Assembly (NCBI GenBank): GCA_002683825.1
Contig: NYUD01000069.1
Location: 49,034-113,033, forward strand
DNA from: Planctomycetota bacterium
GTDB lineage: Bacteria > Planctomycetota > UBA1135 > GCA-002686595
Reading direction: 5' to 3'
DNA: 64,000 nt
Under the pieces are notes generated by a model that did not search any database, was not told where the DNA came from, and saw nothing but the letters and a program-made list of their open reading frames with translations. Of the stretch, positions 35,894-44,767 are shown in pieces. Position 1 is the first letter of the stretch. Every line of letters starts with the position of its first letter. A program made the position numbers and the translations under genes.

Positions 35894-37453
35894 ATGAGAA
35901 ATCTGCGCTTACTGAGCGTGGCCGCCACCGTTCTGTTGGCTGCGCCCGCAGCCTTTACGCAATCTCTGGACAGCGCCGGCCCCCCGATAACGGACTTCTT
36001 CTTCCACGAGAATGAAGATGGTTCGATCTTCGCCGCCGATTCGAACGGAACGTACTACTTCGCCACGATCCAGGACTACATCCAATCGCCGTTCTTTCAA
36101 GAGCACGGCATGCACTGCGGTTCGGATCGGTTGCCCCAGTTCGAAAGTCTTGGGACGACCTCGGATTGCTCCAGCTCCAACACCAACCCGGCGTCCGAGT
36201 ACAACCCCGGAGGCGGTCAGAGCTACAACATCAACGTCGTGTTTCACATCCTGCGGCGCAACAACGGCCTCGGAGAAGTTTCTGATGCACTGATCGCAAG
36301 CCAGATCAATGTTCTCAACGCAGACTTCGCCGGTAGCGGGATCAGTTTCACTCTCGCCGGGACGACGCGGTCCAACAGGAACTCGTGGTACAACGACTCC
36401 GGCAACTATTACGGCTCCCTCTCCTGGGACGTTACGAAGTACCTCAACATCTACACGAACCAGGCCGGTGGGAATCTGGGCTACGCCTATGTGCCGAGTG
36501 GCGGCGGTGTGGTCGGCAGCTCCTTCGACCGGGTCGTTCTCTACTGGCAAGCCGTCGGGACGAATGCTCCCATCGGGCCGCCCTACAACCAGGGCCGGAC
36601 CGCGACGCACGAAGTCGGGCACTACCTGGGCCTGTACCACACCTTCCAGGGCGGATGCGCCACGGCGAGTGCTCCGGGCTGCTACACGAGCGGCGACCTG
36701 ATCTGCGAGACAAACTCCGAAAGCTCATCGTTCTTCGGCTGCGGCAACCGCACCACCTGTGGTTCTTCCGATCCGACGGACAACTACATGGACTACACGG
36801 ACGATCTGTGCATGAACAACTTCACGTCCGAGCAGGTCAACCGCATGCGTTGCACGCTGGACAATTTCCGAGTCGACCTGGACGGCGGGCCTCTACCGTT
36901 GCCCGGTCCGGCGTCCAGCCCGTCGCCGAGCAACGGATCCTCCTCGGCCTCCGTCAACACGAATCTGAGCTGGAGCGCCGGAAGCAACGCAACGAGTCAC
37001 GACGTGTACTTCGGCACGAGCTCCAGCCCGGCCTCACAGGGCAATCAGGCCGGAACTTCCTTCGATCCGGGCACCCTCGCGACGAGCACGACTTACTTCT
37101 GGCGCATCGACGAGGTCAACTCGACGGGTACGACGACGGGCACCCTCTGGAGCTTCACGACGGAGTCCGGCGGTGGCGGGAGTCCTCCCGGGCAAGCGAC
37201 CAGCCCCAACCCGCGTGATGGCCGTCGTAGGGTCAAGACAAACAAGGATATCTCCTGGGCGGCCGGCACCGGCGCTACCTCCCACGACGTGCACTTCGGA
37301 ACCAGCGACCCGCCGCCGTTCATCCGCAACCAGTCCGCAACGGTCTATGACACCGGGCTGATGCTCAGCGGTACGGTCTACTACTGGCGCATCGACGAGG
37401 TCAACTCCAGTGGCACCACGACAGGCGTCGTCTGGAGCTTTACGACCCGTTAG
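35894..37453 (+). CDS. Secreted M43-type zinc metallopeptidase with two Fn3-like repeats
   Basis: This 519-residue exported peptidase has signal MRNLRLLSVAATVLLAAPAAFTQ. After a propeptide-like stretch, the catalytic domain (~110-335) shows NINVVFHILRRNNG and the zinc site TATHEVGHYLGLYHTFQGGC (HExxHxxGLxH) near residue 240, then DNYMDYTDDLCMNNFTSEQ with the Met-turn. This is the pregnancy-associated-plasma-protein/cytophagalysin layout. The C-terminus has two ~85-residue beta repeats, both ending WRIDEVNS(T/S)GTTTG...WSFTT, a style very common in Planctomycetota. They probably mediate cell-surface or substrate binding. The gene is monocistronic and ends at a hairpin shared with the convergent matrixin gene. 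Confidence 0.87.
   Translation: MRNLRLLSVAATVLLAAPAAFTQSLDSAGPPITDFFFHENEDGSIFAADSNGTYYFATIQDYIQSPFFQEHGMHCGSDRLPQFESLGTTSDCSSSNTNPASEYNPGGGQSYNINVVFHILRRNNGLGEVSDALIASQINVLNADFAGSGISFTLAGTTRSNRNSWYNDSGNYYGSLSWDVTKYLNIYTNQAGGNLGYAYVPSGGGVVGSSFDRVVLYWQAVGTNAPIGPPYNQGRTATHEVGHYLGLYHTFQGGCATASAPGCYTSGDLICETNSESSSFFGCGNRTTCGSSDPTDNYMDYTDDLCMNNFTSEQVNRMRCTLDNFRVDLDGGPLPLPGPASSPSPSNGSSSASVNTNLSWSAGSNATSHDVYFGTSSSPASQGNQAGTSFDPGTLATSTTYFWRIDEVNSTGTTTGTLWSFTTESGGGGSPPGQATSPNPRDGRRRVKTNKDISWAAGTGATSHDVHFGTSDPPPFIRNQSATVYDTGLMLSGTVYYWRIDEVNSSGTTTGVVWSFTTR
37099..37407 (+). repeat. Paired copies of the Fn3-like repeat end
   Basis: A 24-base identical segment beginning CTGGCGCATCGACGAGGTCA occurs at 37099-37122 and 37384-37407, within the two repeat modules of the peptidase. 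The flanking sequence is less similar, so these are old module copies with a conserved WRIDEVN core. Confidence 0.7.
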
Positions 37454-37478
37454 TTCGAAATCGCCGCCAAGGCCCTGA

Positions 37479-37515
37479 GAAACAGGCACGGCCCCCCGGG
37501 GTTCGTGCCTGTTTC
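37479..37515. terminator. Bidirectional terminator-like hairpin between convergent peptidase genes
   Basis: GAAACAGGCACG (37479-37490) is the perfect complement of CGTGCCTGTTTC (37504-37515), a 12-bp stem with a 13-base GC-rich loop. It sits 26 bases after the M43 stop and 2 bases after the end of the convergent matrixin gene. T-runs are weak on both sides, yet its position makes it the natural end of both transcripts. Confidence 0.7.
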
Positions 37516-37517
37516 CG

Positions 37518-38876
37518 TTAGAGCCCCAGCATCACGTTTTCGGCGTTGCAAAGCAGAGCGCCGATCGCTGCACTGTACGTGAATCCCTGACAGGTTCCCG
37601 TGCGGCCCAGGAAAACGGCCTCGCCGGGAATGGGAATCGAGAACGTATCGATGAATCCGGTCGAAACCAGGATCGTCGAGCCAAAGGACGTGCTCGTCAA
37701 ATCGACCAGGAGCTCGCCCGCGGCGATCACAGGTCCGGAAGCGCTGCCCGCGTAACACAAGACTCCCGAAAAGCCGGCGCCGCCGGGGTGCACGGTGGCA
37801 TTGATCGTCAGGTTCCACGGGTTGCCGAGCACCGGCGGCAGGGTGCTGCCGAAGCAGACCGGATTGACGCCAGAACCGTTGTAGAACGTCGCGGTCGCCG
37901 ACACGGCGGCTGCGCTGCCCGGATCGAGGGGCCAGCTGTTGCTCAGACTGTGGTGGCCCGTTTCGTTGATGCGCACGTGAATGGCGCCGGGCCCTGCAGG
38001 CTCGGGAATCGGCGCGATGATCTGGGTGCCACCGTTGCTCGAATTCAAACCCGAGACGATGATCCGCGCATCGTCAGACACACCGGTCACGGCCTGGGGT
38101 ATGTACCAGACGTCGTTGTCGATCGCAGAGAAGAAACTCCCGCCGATCGTCACGGTGCCTACAACGGAGTCGATGGAAACACTCGTGATCGTCGGCTTGT
38201 CGAAGTTGCGCACGCCGTAGATGCACTGAACACCGGCGATGTCGTCGCTGTGAATCGAACGATCGCCCTCGTTGCTGGGTCCCGTCGACGGAGACATGGT
38301 CGCGGCTCCGGTCCCGGAATGCCCCAGGCCCAACGCGTGGCCATACTCATGAACCATCACACCCTGCAGATCGAACTGTAAGACGTTGACGTTGCCGGGG
38401 CCATCGGCCCAGGTGACGTTGTCGCAAAAGCGTATGCGCCAGCCGCTGGAGAAGCCCGATTCGGTAAAGGCCAGGGTGCCGCCGGAGCACGACGTGATGG
38501 CTGAAACGACGTTGTCGGCACCGCCGCCGACACCATTCGCAACTCCCATCCAGGCCGGCTCGAAGTTGGCGTTGCCGCTGCCGAGGGAGGTCTGGGTCGG
38601 ATCGCCGCTGCCGTTGCCGTGGCCGCTGCCCCATTCGATGCCGCCCTTCCAGATCGCCATTTCCGCACCTGTGAACCCGGGGAAGTTGGAGTGGGCGGTC
38701 GTGTTGTTGTTCGACGCGCCGTCCGCGAAGTTGTCGAAGATGCGGAAATCGCGCTCGTCGACCGTCAGGTTGCTGCCCAGCTTGCTGAAGCCGAAGGCTT
38801 CTTCGGCGGGCACCAGCAGGGCGGCGGCGGTGCACAGGGCGGCGGCGGTGAAAAGGAAGGGACGAATTTTCTGCAT
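37518..38876 (-). CDS. Secreted matrixin-like metallopeptidase with IPT-like and shared C-terminal domain
   Basis: This 452-residue exported peptidase has a signal ~1-28 ending ALLVPAEEAFG. The catalytic region runs to ~210, with zinc motif GVMVHEYGHALGLGHSGTGA (HExxHxxGxxH, residues ~171-181) and ATMSPSTGP as the Met-turn, as in M10A matrixins. Residues ~225-310 form an IPT/TIG-like beta domain (KPTITSVSIDSVVGTVTIGG). The last ~115 residues (GSTLPPVLGNPWNLTI, GELLVDL, IPIPGEAVFLGRTGTCQG, LCNAENVMLGL) belong to a domain also seen at the end of the proteins at 44768 and 60228. No clear Shine-Dalgarno site precedes ATG 38876. Confidence 0.82.
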   Translation of the reverse strand: MQKIRPFLFTAAALCTAAALLVPAEEAFGFSKLGSNLTVDERDFRIFDNFADGASNNNTTAHSNFPGFTGAEMAIWKGGIEWGSGHGNGSGDPTQTSLGSGNANFEPAWMGVANGVGGGADNVVSAITSCSGGTLAFTESGFSSGWRIRFCDNVTWADGPGNVNVLQFDLQGVMVHEYGHALGLGHSGTGAATMSPSTGPSNEGDRSIHSDDIAGVQCIYGVRNFDKPTITSVSIDSVVGTVTIGGSFFSAIDNDVWYIPQAVTGVSDDARIIVSGLNSSNGGTQIIAPIPEPAGPGAIHVRINETGHHSLSNSWPLDPGSAAAVSATATFYNGSGVNPVCFGSTLPPVLGNPWNLTINATVHPGGAGFSGVLCYAGSASGPVIAAGELLVDLTSTSFGSTILVSTGFIDTFSIPIPGEAVFLGRTGTCQGFTYSAAIGALLCNAENVMLGL

Positions 38877-39250
38877 GGGGGGCCAGGGGGGTTGAAGCCG
38901 AAGAGCTTGAAGCTCCTCCACATAAGGTAGCGCCTCGTCAGGATTCTCGCATTCTGGAGTGCCAGGGAGGTTGAAATGTTCCACGGACTCTCGACAAATG
39001 CGTTCCATTTGTTCCGGGAGCGGGGGCAACAAGCAGCTCCCTGGTGCGCTCGCACGGACCTCCGCGCCATGCCCGGGAACTGAGGATGCGCATGCGGGTC
39101 GATCGGCCCGGGCACAGATCACGGATATGAGACTTAGCTGGAGGGAAGTCCGCGCCCCTCCAGAGCTTCGATCTGGGATGGTCGAAGTGCGATCTGCATG
39201 CCCGAAGCATACGGGTTAGAGTGTCGCGCCTTCCACCCGCCAGCCAGACC

Positions 39251-40672
39251 GTGAAAACGATGCTACTTCTCCTATCGCTTGTCGCCTCATGTGCGACCCT
39301 GTCCGCCGCCACATCAGATTTCGATACGCGCTTCACCGGCCGCACGTTGCGCTTCGACTACCACCATTCGGGCAACGCGGACGAAGAGCACATCGCCCCG
39401 GACCGCTTTCGACTCGAAGGAGCGTGGGCGGGAAGTCGCACGCAGCTCGTGGACGAAACCAACCTGGGGAAGTACCTCTTCCTGGTGATCGACCCGGAGA
39501 CGAATCGGACGATCTATTCGCGTGGATTTGCGAGCATTTACGGCGAGTGGGAAACGACTCGAGAAGCCAGGTCGACCTGGCGCGTATTTCACGAATCCCA
39601 GCGCTTTCCCGAACCGCGCAAGCCGGTGCAGGTGGTGCTGAAGAAGCGTGCGCTCGACGGTACGTTTCACGAGATCCATTCCTCCCGCGTGGATCCGAAC
39701 AGCCGTTTCGTGGATCGCTCGAAGATCACCCCCGCCGGGGAGGTCATGACGATTCTCGAGGGCGGGTCGCCGCAAACCTCGGTCGACCTGCTCTTGGTCG
39801 GCGACGGGTACACCGCTGAACAACGCGGCAAGTTCGCCGCGGACGTTCAGCGCCTGGTCGATTCCTTCTTCGATTGGGAGCCCTACCGTTCGCGCAAGTC
39901 GGACTTCAACGTACGCGCACTCCACGTCCCCTCCGCGGAATCAGGCATCAGCAATCCGCGCCAGGGTGTCTGGCGCGACAATCCGCTGGGGCTCTCGTTC
40001 AACGCCTTCGACAGCGACCGCTACGTCCTGACCTATGCCAACCGCGCCCTGCGCGAGGCCGCTGCGTCGGCGCCCTACGACGCCGTCGTTTTCGTGTTCA
40101 ACGACCGCAAGTACGGTGGCGGAGGCATCTTCAATCTGTGGTGTACGACGGCCGCCGACTCGAGCCAGGCCGCCTACCTCTTCGTCCACGAATTCGGGCA
40201 CTCTTTCGCCGGGTTGGCGGACGAGTACTACACCTCTCAGGTTTCCTACGAGGAGTTCAATCCTCCCGGCTACGAACCGTGGGAACCGAACGTCACGGCG
40301 CTGCTCGATCCGTTGAACGTCAAGTGGAAAGACCTGGTCGAAGGGAGCATGCCGCTACCGACGCCCTGGGGCCAGGCGGCGTACGACAAGGCCTCATACG
40401 ACTACCAGGCGCGGCGACAAGAACTGCGCAGTCAGGGAGCCGGCGAAGAGACCATGGAAGCCCTCTTCAACGAGGTCAAGTCGATCACCAAGCCCATGCT
40501 GGAGGGCGAAGAACATTATGGGCACACAGGTGCCTTCGAAGGTGCGGCTTACGAGGCCAAGGGTCTCTACCGCTCCGAGGTTGATTGCATCATGTTCACG
40601 CGCAACCCGACCAAGTACTGCAACGTTTGCACGCGCGCGATCGAGCGCATCATCGATCTCTATTCGAAATGA
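39251..40672 (+). CDS. Secreted M64 (IgA-peptidase-type) metallopeptidase
   Basis: This ~473-residue exported peptidase has signal MKTMLLLLSLVASCATLSA. The N-terminal ~160 residues are a beta-sandwich (FDYHHSGNADEEHI and HESQRFPEPRKPVQVVLKKR). The peptidase M64 domain follows: VDLLLVGDGYTAEQ, FVFNDRKYGGGGIFNLWCTT, and the zinc site FVHEFGHSFAGLADEYYT (HExxH with a downstream Asp) near residue 310, then a C-terminal CIMFTRNPTKYCNVCTRAIE. This matches the M64 family first known from IgA-cleaving enzymes; the natural substrate here is unknown. GTG 39251 fits the signal best, but GTG 39221 and ATG 39260 are possible starts. Confidence 0.85.
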   Translation: MKTMLLLLSLVASCATLSAATSDFDTRFTGRTLRFDYHHSGNADEEHIAPDRFRLEGAWAGSRTQLVDETNLGKYLFLVIDPETNRTIYSRGFASIYGEWETTREARSTWRVFHESQRFPEPRKPVQVVLKKRALDGTFHEIHSSRVDPNSRFVDRSKITPAGEVMTILEGGSPQTSVDLLLVGDGYTAEQRGKFAADVQRLVDSFFDWEPYRSRKSDFNVRALHVPSAESGISNPRQGVWRDNPLGLSFNAFDSDRYVLTYANRALREAAASAPYDAVVFVFNDRKYGGGGIFNLWCTTAADSSQAAYLFVHEFGHSFAGLADEYYTSQVSYEEFNPPGYEPWEPNVTALLDPLNVKWKDLVEGSMPLPTPWGQAAYDKASYDYQARRQELRSQGAGEETMEALFNEVKSITKPMLEGEEHYGHTGAFEGAAYEAKGLYRSEVDCIMFTRNPTKYCNVCTRAIERIIDLYSK

Positions 40673-40730
40673 CCGCCATCGTCCCGCAGCCCGTTGAGGA
40701 CGTGTAAAAAAACCGACAGCGAAAGCAACC

Positions 40731-40764
40731 CCGGTTGCGCAGGGCGATATAGCTGTGCAACCGG
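40731..40764. other. Inverted repeat between peptidase and lipoprotein genes
   Basis: CCGGTTGC (40731-40738) and GCAACCGG (40757-40764) are perfect complements around an 18-base spacer. It lies 58 bases after the M64 stop and 120 bases before the next start. It may be a terminator stem or an operator; a T-run is absent. Confidence 0.35.
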
Positions 40765-40883
40765 AAAGGATTGACCATCCTGGCCGCTTAGGGGCTTCTT
40801 TCATGCGCCGCACGAAGGGAGCGTGATACGCTTGGCCAAGACGTATCCTTCTCCTACCGCCTTTCCCAGAACGAGATCGCCCA

Positions 40884-43800
40884 TTGATACGAGGCCCCGG
40901 ATGGTGCGGCGCTCTAGCGACCGCGTTCCTGTCTGGAGCTTGCGGTGGGGTTGCGCCCTCGGGGGACCTTTCGGGCGCGTCTGTCGGGGCGGAGCGCGAC
41001 AAGCCCCAAGGGGGTAGGTACCTCGTGGATCCCCACGGGGGAGGGGCGGCGAGCGAGTTGCGGTTGGTGGAAACCTTCTGGGGGCGCCTGGTCGATGTCC
41101 ACGCGATCGACGGGCAGGGTGGGGTCGTCATCGAGCCGGTGTATCGGGACTTCGTCATCAGCCAGAACATCCTCTCGGACGGAATCGATTTCGAGCTCAC
41201 GACCAACCCCCTGACGCAGCGCACGCGTCTGGTCATTCTGCGCGAGCGCACAACCGACGGGTCCGGGGGAGAGGCGTTCCAGGAACTCTTGAGCCGTGCT
41301 TCGGCCGGCCTGCCTCCGGTGTTGCCCAAGAACTACGACGGCTCTTCCGCACCGCCCTTTTCGTTGGTCGCGCGCAATGCGACGCTCGTATTGCGCTTCG
41401 ATGACCTGTTGAACGACGAGGAGGCGGTGGTCGACAACCTGCCTCAGCTCGTTCAGGTTGCCACGGGTTATCGGCCCACGACTCCCTACACGGCGCGGAT
41501 CCTCTTCGGAGAAAACCACGGCGGAGTCACGAACGGTCGCTTCTACCCCACGCGGATCCTCGTCGGTTTTAGCATCTCCCCTACGGAAGCGCAGGAGGGC
41601 TCGATTCCGGTGCCGGTCAACCCGGTCGGACTCCCGCCCTCGGATCGCGTTTCCAGCGATCCGAACACGGCGCTGCGCATTCCGACGCTCGTCGACTTCG
41701 GTTCGGGGCAGTTCCGCGTGCTGACAAATGTCTCCGGGCAAGCCCTCGCGCCGGAACTCAACGGCCCCTTCGATCCCTTCCTGCCGACGCGACCGGTGGT
41801 GCGAGCGCTGCGTTCCGGCAACGCGCAGGACATCAACAATGGCTTCCTGTTCGACCTCCAACGCCCCGAGCTACTGGGAAACTTCTCGCTCGCCGTCACT
41901 CGCGCAGACGAGGATCCCGAGGGGCGTCCCGGGTTTGATTTTTTCTTCGACGTCGCCTTCACCACTCCATGTCAGGTCACACCACGGCGCGGCGATGTTC
42001 TCGACCTCGTTGGTTTTCAACTCGAGGTCACCTCCCTTGCAAGCACTCCCGACGGCCTGGGCGTCGTTCGGAACATTCGCGCAAGCATCGACGGTCGCAC
42101 GCCTGCGCCGAACACCAACATGCTCCTGGGTTCAGGACGTCTCGTGACGCCTTATTTCCTCGGTGGCGGGCTCGACCCGGCCTGTTGGCTGCGCTTCGAC
42201 CCCCCGGCCGCGACCCCGCCTTCGTCCGACGTGGGAACGGATACACGCATCGTCGTACGCTTCAGCGAACCGATGAACGATCTCTCGCTCGGCGCCTTCG
42301 ACACGTTCCGTGTCCTGCGCGGGTCGTCCCTGGGATCGGAGACCTTGATGCCGCAGGACTTTGTCGTCGGCCAACTCGTGCGTTCCCCTGGACGCGAGGA
42401 GGTCCGCTTCACACCGCTGCTGCCCTTCGCCAATCGACCGAGCATCGACTACCTGGTCCAGGTCGTCGGGGGGCCCGATGGGGTTACGGACCTCGCAGGA
42501 AACGGACTCGCCCTGGCTCCACCGGCGATCATCTTCCGTTTGGATCCTGATGCCCCCGCTGTGGAGAACGGCAGTTTGGTCATGCGCTTCGCGACCGTGG
42601 ACGAGCTTTTTCCTCTCGGCGCGCCCGACTTCCGTGGACAGGTTTTTCTGGATGCCGAAGACGGTGTACTCCGCCCGCGGCCCTTTTCCACCGGCACGGC
42701 GGCTGCGGATCGCAGCAATCCTTTGCCGTCGATCATGACGCCCTTCCCCCCCGGTGTGCAAACCCCGCTCTCGCCCCTCGGCAGCAAGATGATGACGGGT
42801 TGGCGCTACGCCGATTTTGGTTGGCTCGTCGACGATGAAACGCGCTACGACCTCGACGTCATCGGCATGAACTGGTCCCCCATCGGGGGGCTGGTCCTTG
42901 GCGATTTCTATCAGAGTTTCGAAATGCGCCTCGCCCACGGTTCGCGCATCATGGACGAAGCGGGCACAACAGGGAGCGGTCCCCTCTTTCCGGGAACGTC
43001 CTTGCGGGACAACCCGACTCCCTTCACGGAGAACATTCTCGAAGGAACGCCACAGGTCGTCGTCCATCCGCGTAGCCTCGGCTACCTGCTCGACCCCGCC
43101 TCGAGGTTCACCAACGCAAACGGAACGGCGCTCGTGCCCTTCCCCTGGAACCAAGGAGCCGGGCCACGAACGACGTTTACGTGGAGGGACACGTCCATCC
43201 AGGAAAAGGGTGGGCATGGTGGTGTCGGAGTTCCGCTCCTGCGCGAAGTGCGGCCGCCGGTCTCGGTGGACGAAAACGCAGGTTCGTTTGCGCCGCCTGG
43301 CAAGGTCCCGACCGTCGGGCTGCCTCTCCTGTGGGAGATCCGCTGCTTCCCGACCTCCTCCGGGTTCGGCCTGAATCCGTTCGACATCTCGCTCGTCTTC
43401 GGGAACTTCAATCAGCTGAAGAGCCGCATCTTCTCCACCGGAGGAACCAATATCAGCGGTACACAGACCCAGAAGAATCCTGATCTCGAGATCAGCCCCA
43501 CGGGCGGCTTCAATCCGAGTTCACTCCCTCCCGGCCGCGGGACCCCGGCAGCCGACCCGGTCTTCTACATAGGCCAGATCGACATCGCGATCCGTGTGAG
43601 CCGGGCGCACACGATATGGCTCGATACAGAACTTGCTGCCCCGGCCCATCTCAACCCCGTGGTGGAGCCGACGCCGACCGATCAACCGCCGGGTACTTCG
43701 GTGCTGCTGGAATACAGAGGCGCGATCGGCTTTAACGCTCCGAACCCGACCGACCCCTTCAACGCAGCGCTTCTGGACGCCTACGGGGATCTACCGGACA

Positions 43801-43958
43801 ACCAGGCCTTGTTTCCCGGCGGGGAGAATCACTGGAGCGACGATGTGACGCAAGCCGATGGCGCACGCTTCCTGCAGATTCGCATGAGCCTCTTCAACAA
43901 CATCGAAACCGGTCAATCGCCGACACTCTCGTCGATAGGCCTGGTCTTCCGCGACTAG
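40884..43958 (+). CDS. Large exported lipoprotein with Ig-like (Big_5-type) domain
   Basis: This 1024-residue protein starts at TTG 40884, the only start after an in-frame stop that preserves the signal LIRGPGWCGALATAFLSGAC (lipobox SGAC). The mature part is all-beta in character and contains an SbsA/Big_5-type Ig-like unit at ~435-555 (DTRIVVRFSEPMNDLSLGAF, REEVRFTPLLPF, VTDLAGNGLALAP). Similar but weaker units appear earlier (ATLVLRFDDLLNDEEAVVDN). No catalytic motif is visible. It is probably a surface structural or adhesion protein. The C-terminal part lists Pro-rich loops without known domains. It is preceded by an inverted repeat and followed by the convergent small lipoprotein gene. 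Confidence 0.72.
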   Translation: MIRGPGWCGALATAFLSGACGGVAPSGDLSGASVGAERDKPQGGRYLVDPHGGGAASELRLVETFWGRLVDVHAIDGQGGVVIEPVYRDFVISQNILSDGIDFELTTNPLTQRTRLVILRERTTDGSGGEAFQELLSRASAGLPPVLPKNYDGSSAPPFSLVARNATLVLRFDDLLNDEEAVVDNLPQLVQVATGYRPTTPYTARILFGENHGGVTNGRFYPTRILVGFSISPTEAQEGSIPVPVNPVGLPPSDRVSSDPNTALRIPTLVDFGSGQFRVLTNVSGQALAPELNGPFDPFLPTRPVVRALRSGNAQDINNGFLFDLQRPELLGNFSLAVTRADEDPEGRPGFDFFFDVAFTTPCQVTPRRGDVLDLVGFQLEVTSLASTPDGLGVVRNIRASIDGRTPAPNTNMLLGSGRLVTPYFLGGGLDPACWLRFDPPAATPPSSDVGTDTRIVVRFSEPMNDLSLGAFDTFRVLRGSSLGSETLMPQDFVVGQLVRSPGREEVRFTPLLPFANRPSIDYLVQVVGGPDGVTDLAGNGLALAPPAIIFRLDPDAPAVENGSLVMRFATVDELFPLGAPDFRGQVFLDAEDGVLRPRPFSTGTAAADRSNPLPSIMTPFPPGVQTPLSPLGSKMMTGWRYADFGWLVDDETRYDLDVIGMNWSPIGGLVLGDFYQSFEMRLAHGSRIMDEAGTTGSGPLFPGTSLRDNPTPFTENILEGTPQVVVHPRSLGYLLDPASRFTNANGTALVPFPWNQGAGPRTTFTWRDTSIQEKGGHGGVGVPLLREVRPPVSVDENAGSFAPPGKVPTVGLPLLWEIRCFPTSSGFGLNPFDISLVFGNFNQLKSRIFSTGGTNISGTQTQKNPDLEISPTGGFNPSSLPPGRGTPAADPVFYIGQIDIAIRVSRAHTIWLDTELAAPAHLNPVVEPTPTDQPPGTSVLLEYRGAIGFNAPNPTDPFNAALLDAYGDLPDNQALFPGGENHWSDDVTQADGARFLQIRMSLFNNIETGQSPTLSSIGLVFRD

Positions 43959-44036
43959 AGCGACCCCGAGCTGGTACCGACATCCGTCGCGGATGGCGCT
44001 GCGACTCCATAGGGAAACCGGCCCTTCCAACATCTT

Positions 44037-44459
44037 TCAATGCGCGGAGATGGATGGGCTTCGCACCACCCTCTGAGAGCCATCGGAGGCCGTCAGGGTG
44101 ACGATGATCCGCGTTTCTTGGGCCGCAGGCGTGACGAAAAAAGAGATCGAGGACCCCGGCTCGAGCACGTGCTCACCCAGGCCCGTGCCACACCACCCGA
44201 GCATCCCCGGCTTCCAGCCTCCGTCATCTCGGACTTCCTGCGAATAGAGGGGCAAGACCGCACCGTACCCCTGGAAGCTCCACCCCTCGTGCGTCCCGTT
44301 GGCCAGGACCATCTCGATCTGCCCCTGGTTCTTGCCGATCGCCTTGAGAATCGGAACCGAACTCTCGGCCTTGATTGCGGGGGGTGGGGCACCGCAGGAG
44401 GGGAGGAAGGCGGCCGGAAGGACGATGAGCACGGCGGGAGCAAGGGTGATTGTGTTCAT
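44037..44459 (-). CDS. Small lipoprotein of unknown function
   Basis: This 140-residue protein has signal MNTITLAPAVLIVLPAAFLPSCGAP (lipobox LPSC) and a GGAGAAG ribosome-binding site 4 bases before ATG 44459. The mature part is beta-rich (GKNQGQIEMVLANGTHEGWS, GSSISFFVTPAAQETRIIVT) and resembles a small immunoglobulin-like fold. I do not recognise the family. It is divergent from the subtilase gene at 44768 and might share its regulation. The longer open frame upstream of the ATG lacks coding character. Confidence 0.72.
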   Translation of the reverse strand: MNTITLAPAVLIVLPAAFLPSCGAPPPAIKAESSVPILKAIGKNQGQIEMVLANGTHEGWSFQGYGAVLPLYSQEVRDDGGWKPGMLGWCGTGLGEHVLEPGSSISFFVTPAAQETRIIVTLTASDGSQRVVRSPSISAH

Positions 44460-44767
44460 TGCTTCTCCAAACGATTCACAGGGAATTGTATTTGAGGCTT
44501 TTCCCCACAAATCACACTTGGCGAATGCTCGGAGCGGACCGGCTGCCGATCGGGGGGGCCCGCTCGAATTCTCGAAACGCACGGGGAAGGGCGGCTGAAC
44601 CGACAATACGGACGGAATCCCGCCTCCGAGAAGACGGCAGAGCCATTGCGCCCTGGGGGTGCACCGTACACCATGGGGACGCAGGGGTTGCCGGAAGGCC
44701 CCCTGTTTGTCCACCGCACCTGAGGGACTACGTTCGCCAAGTGTCCACGAGATAAGGGAGAAAGTCG
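44460..44767. other. Divergent promoter region, no gene seen
   Basis: These 308 bases between the small lipoprotein and the subtilase contain AT-rich patches near the lipoprotein side (about 44480-44515) that could hold its promoter, and AAGGGAGAAAG before the subtilase ATG. No frame is convincing. Confidence 0.45.

Noticed and set aside
43981..43995. Short hairpin CATCCG TCG CGGATG after the large lipoprotein gene
   Set aside because: Only six base pairs with a three-base loop and no T-run; could easily be chance in GC-rich sequence.
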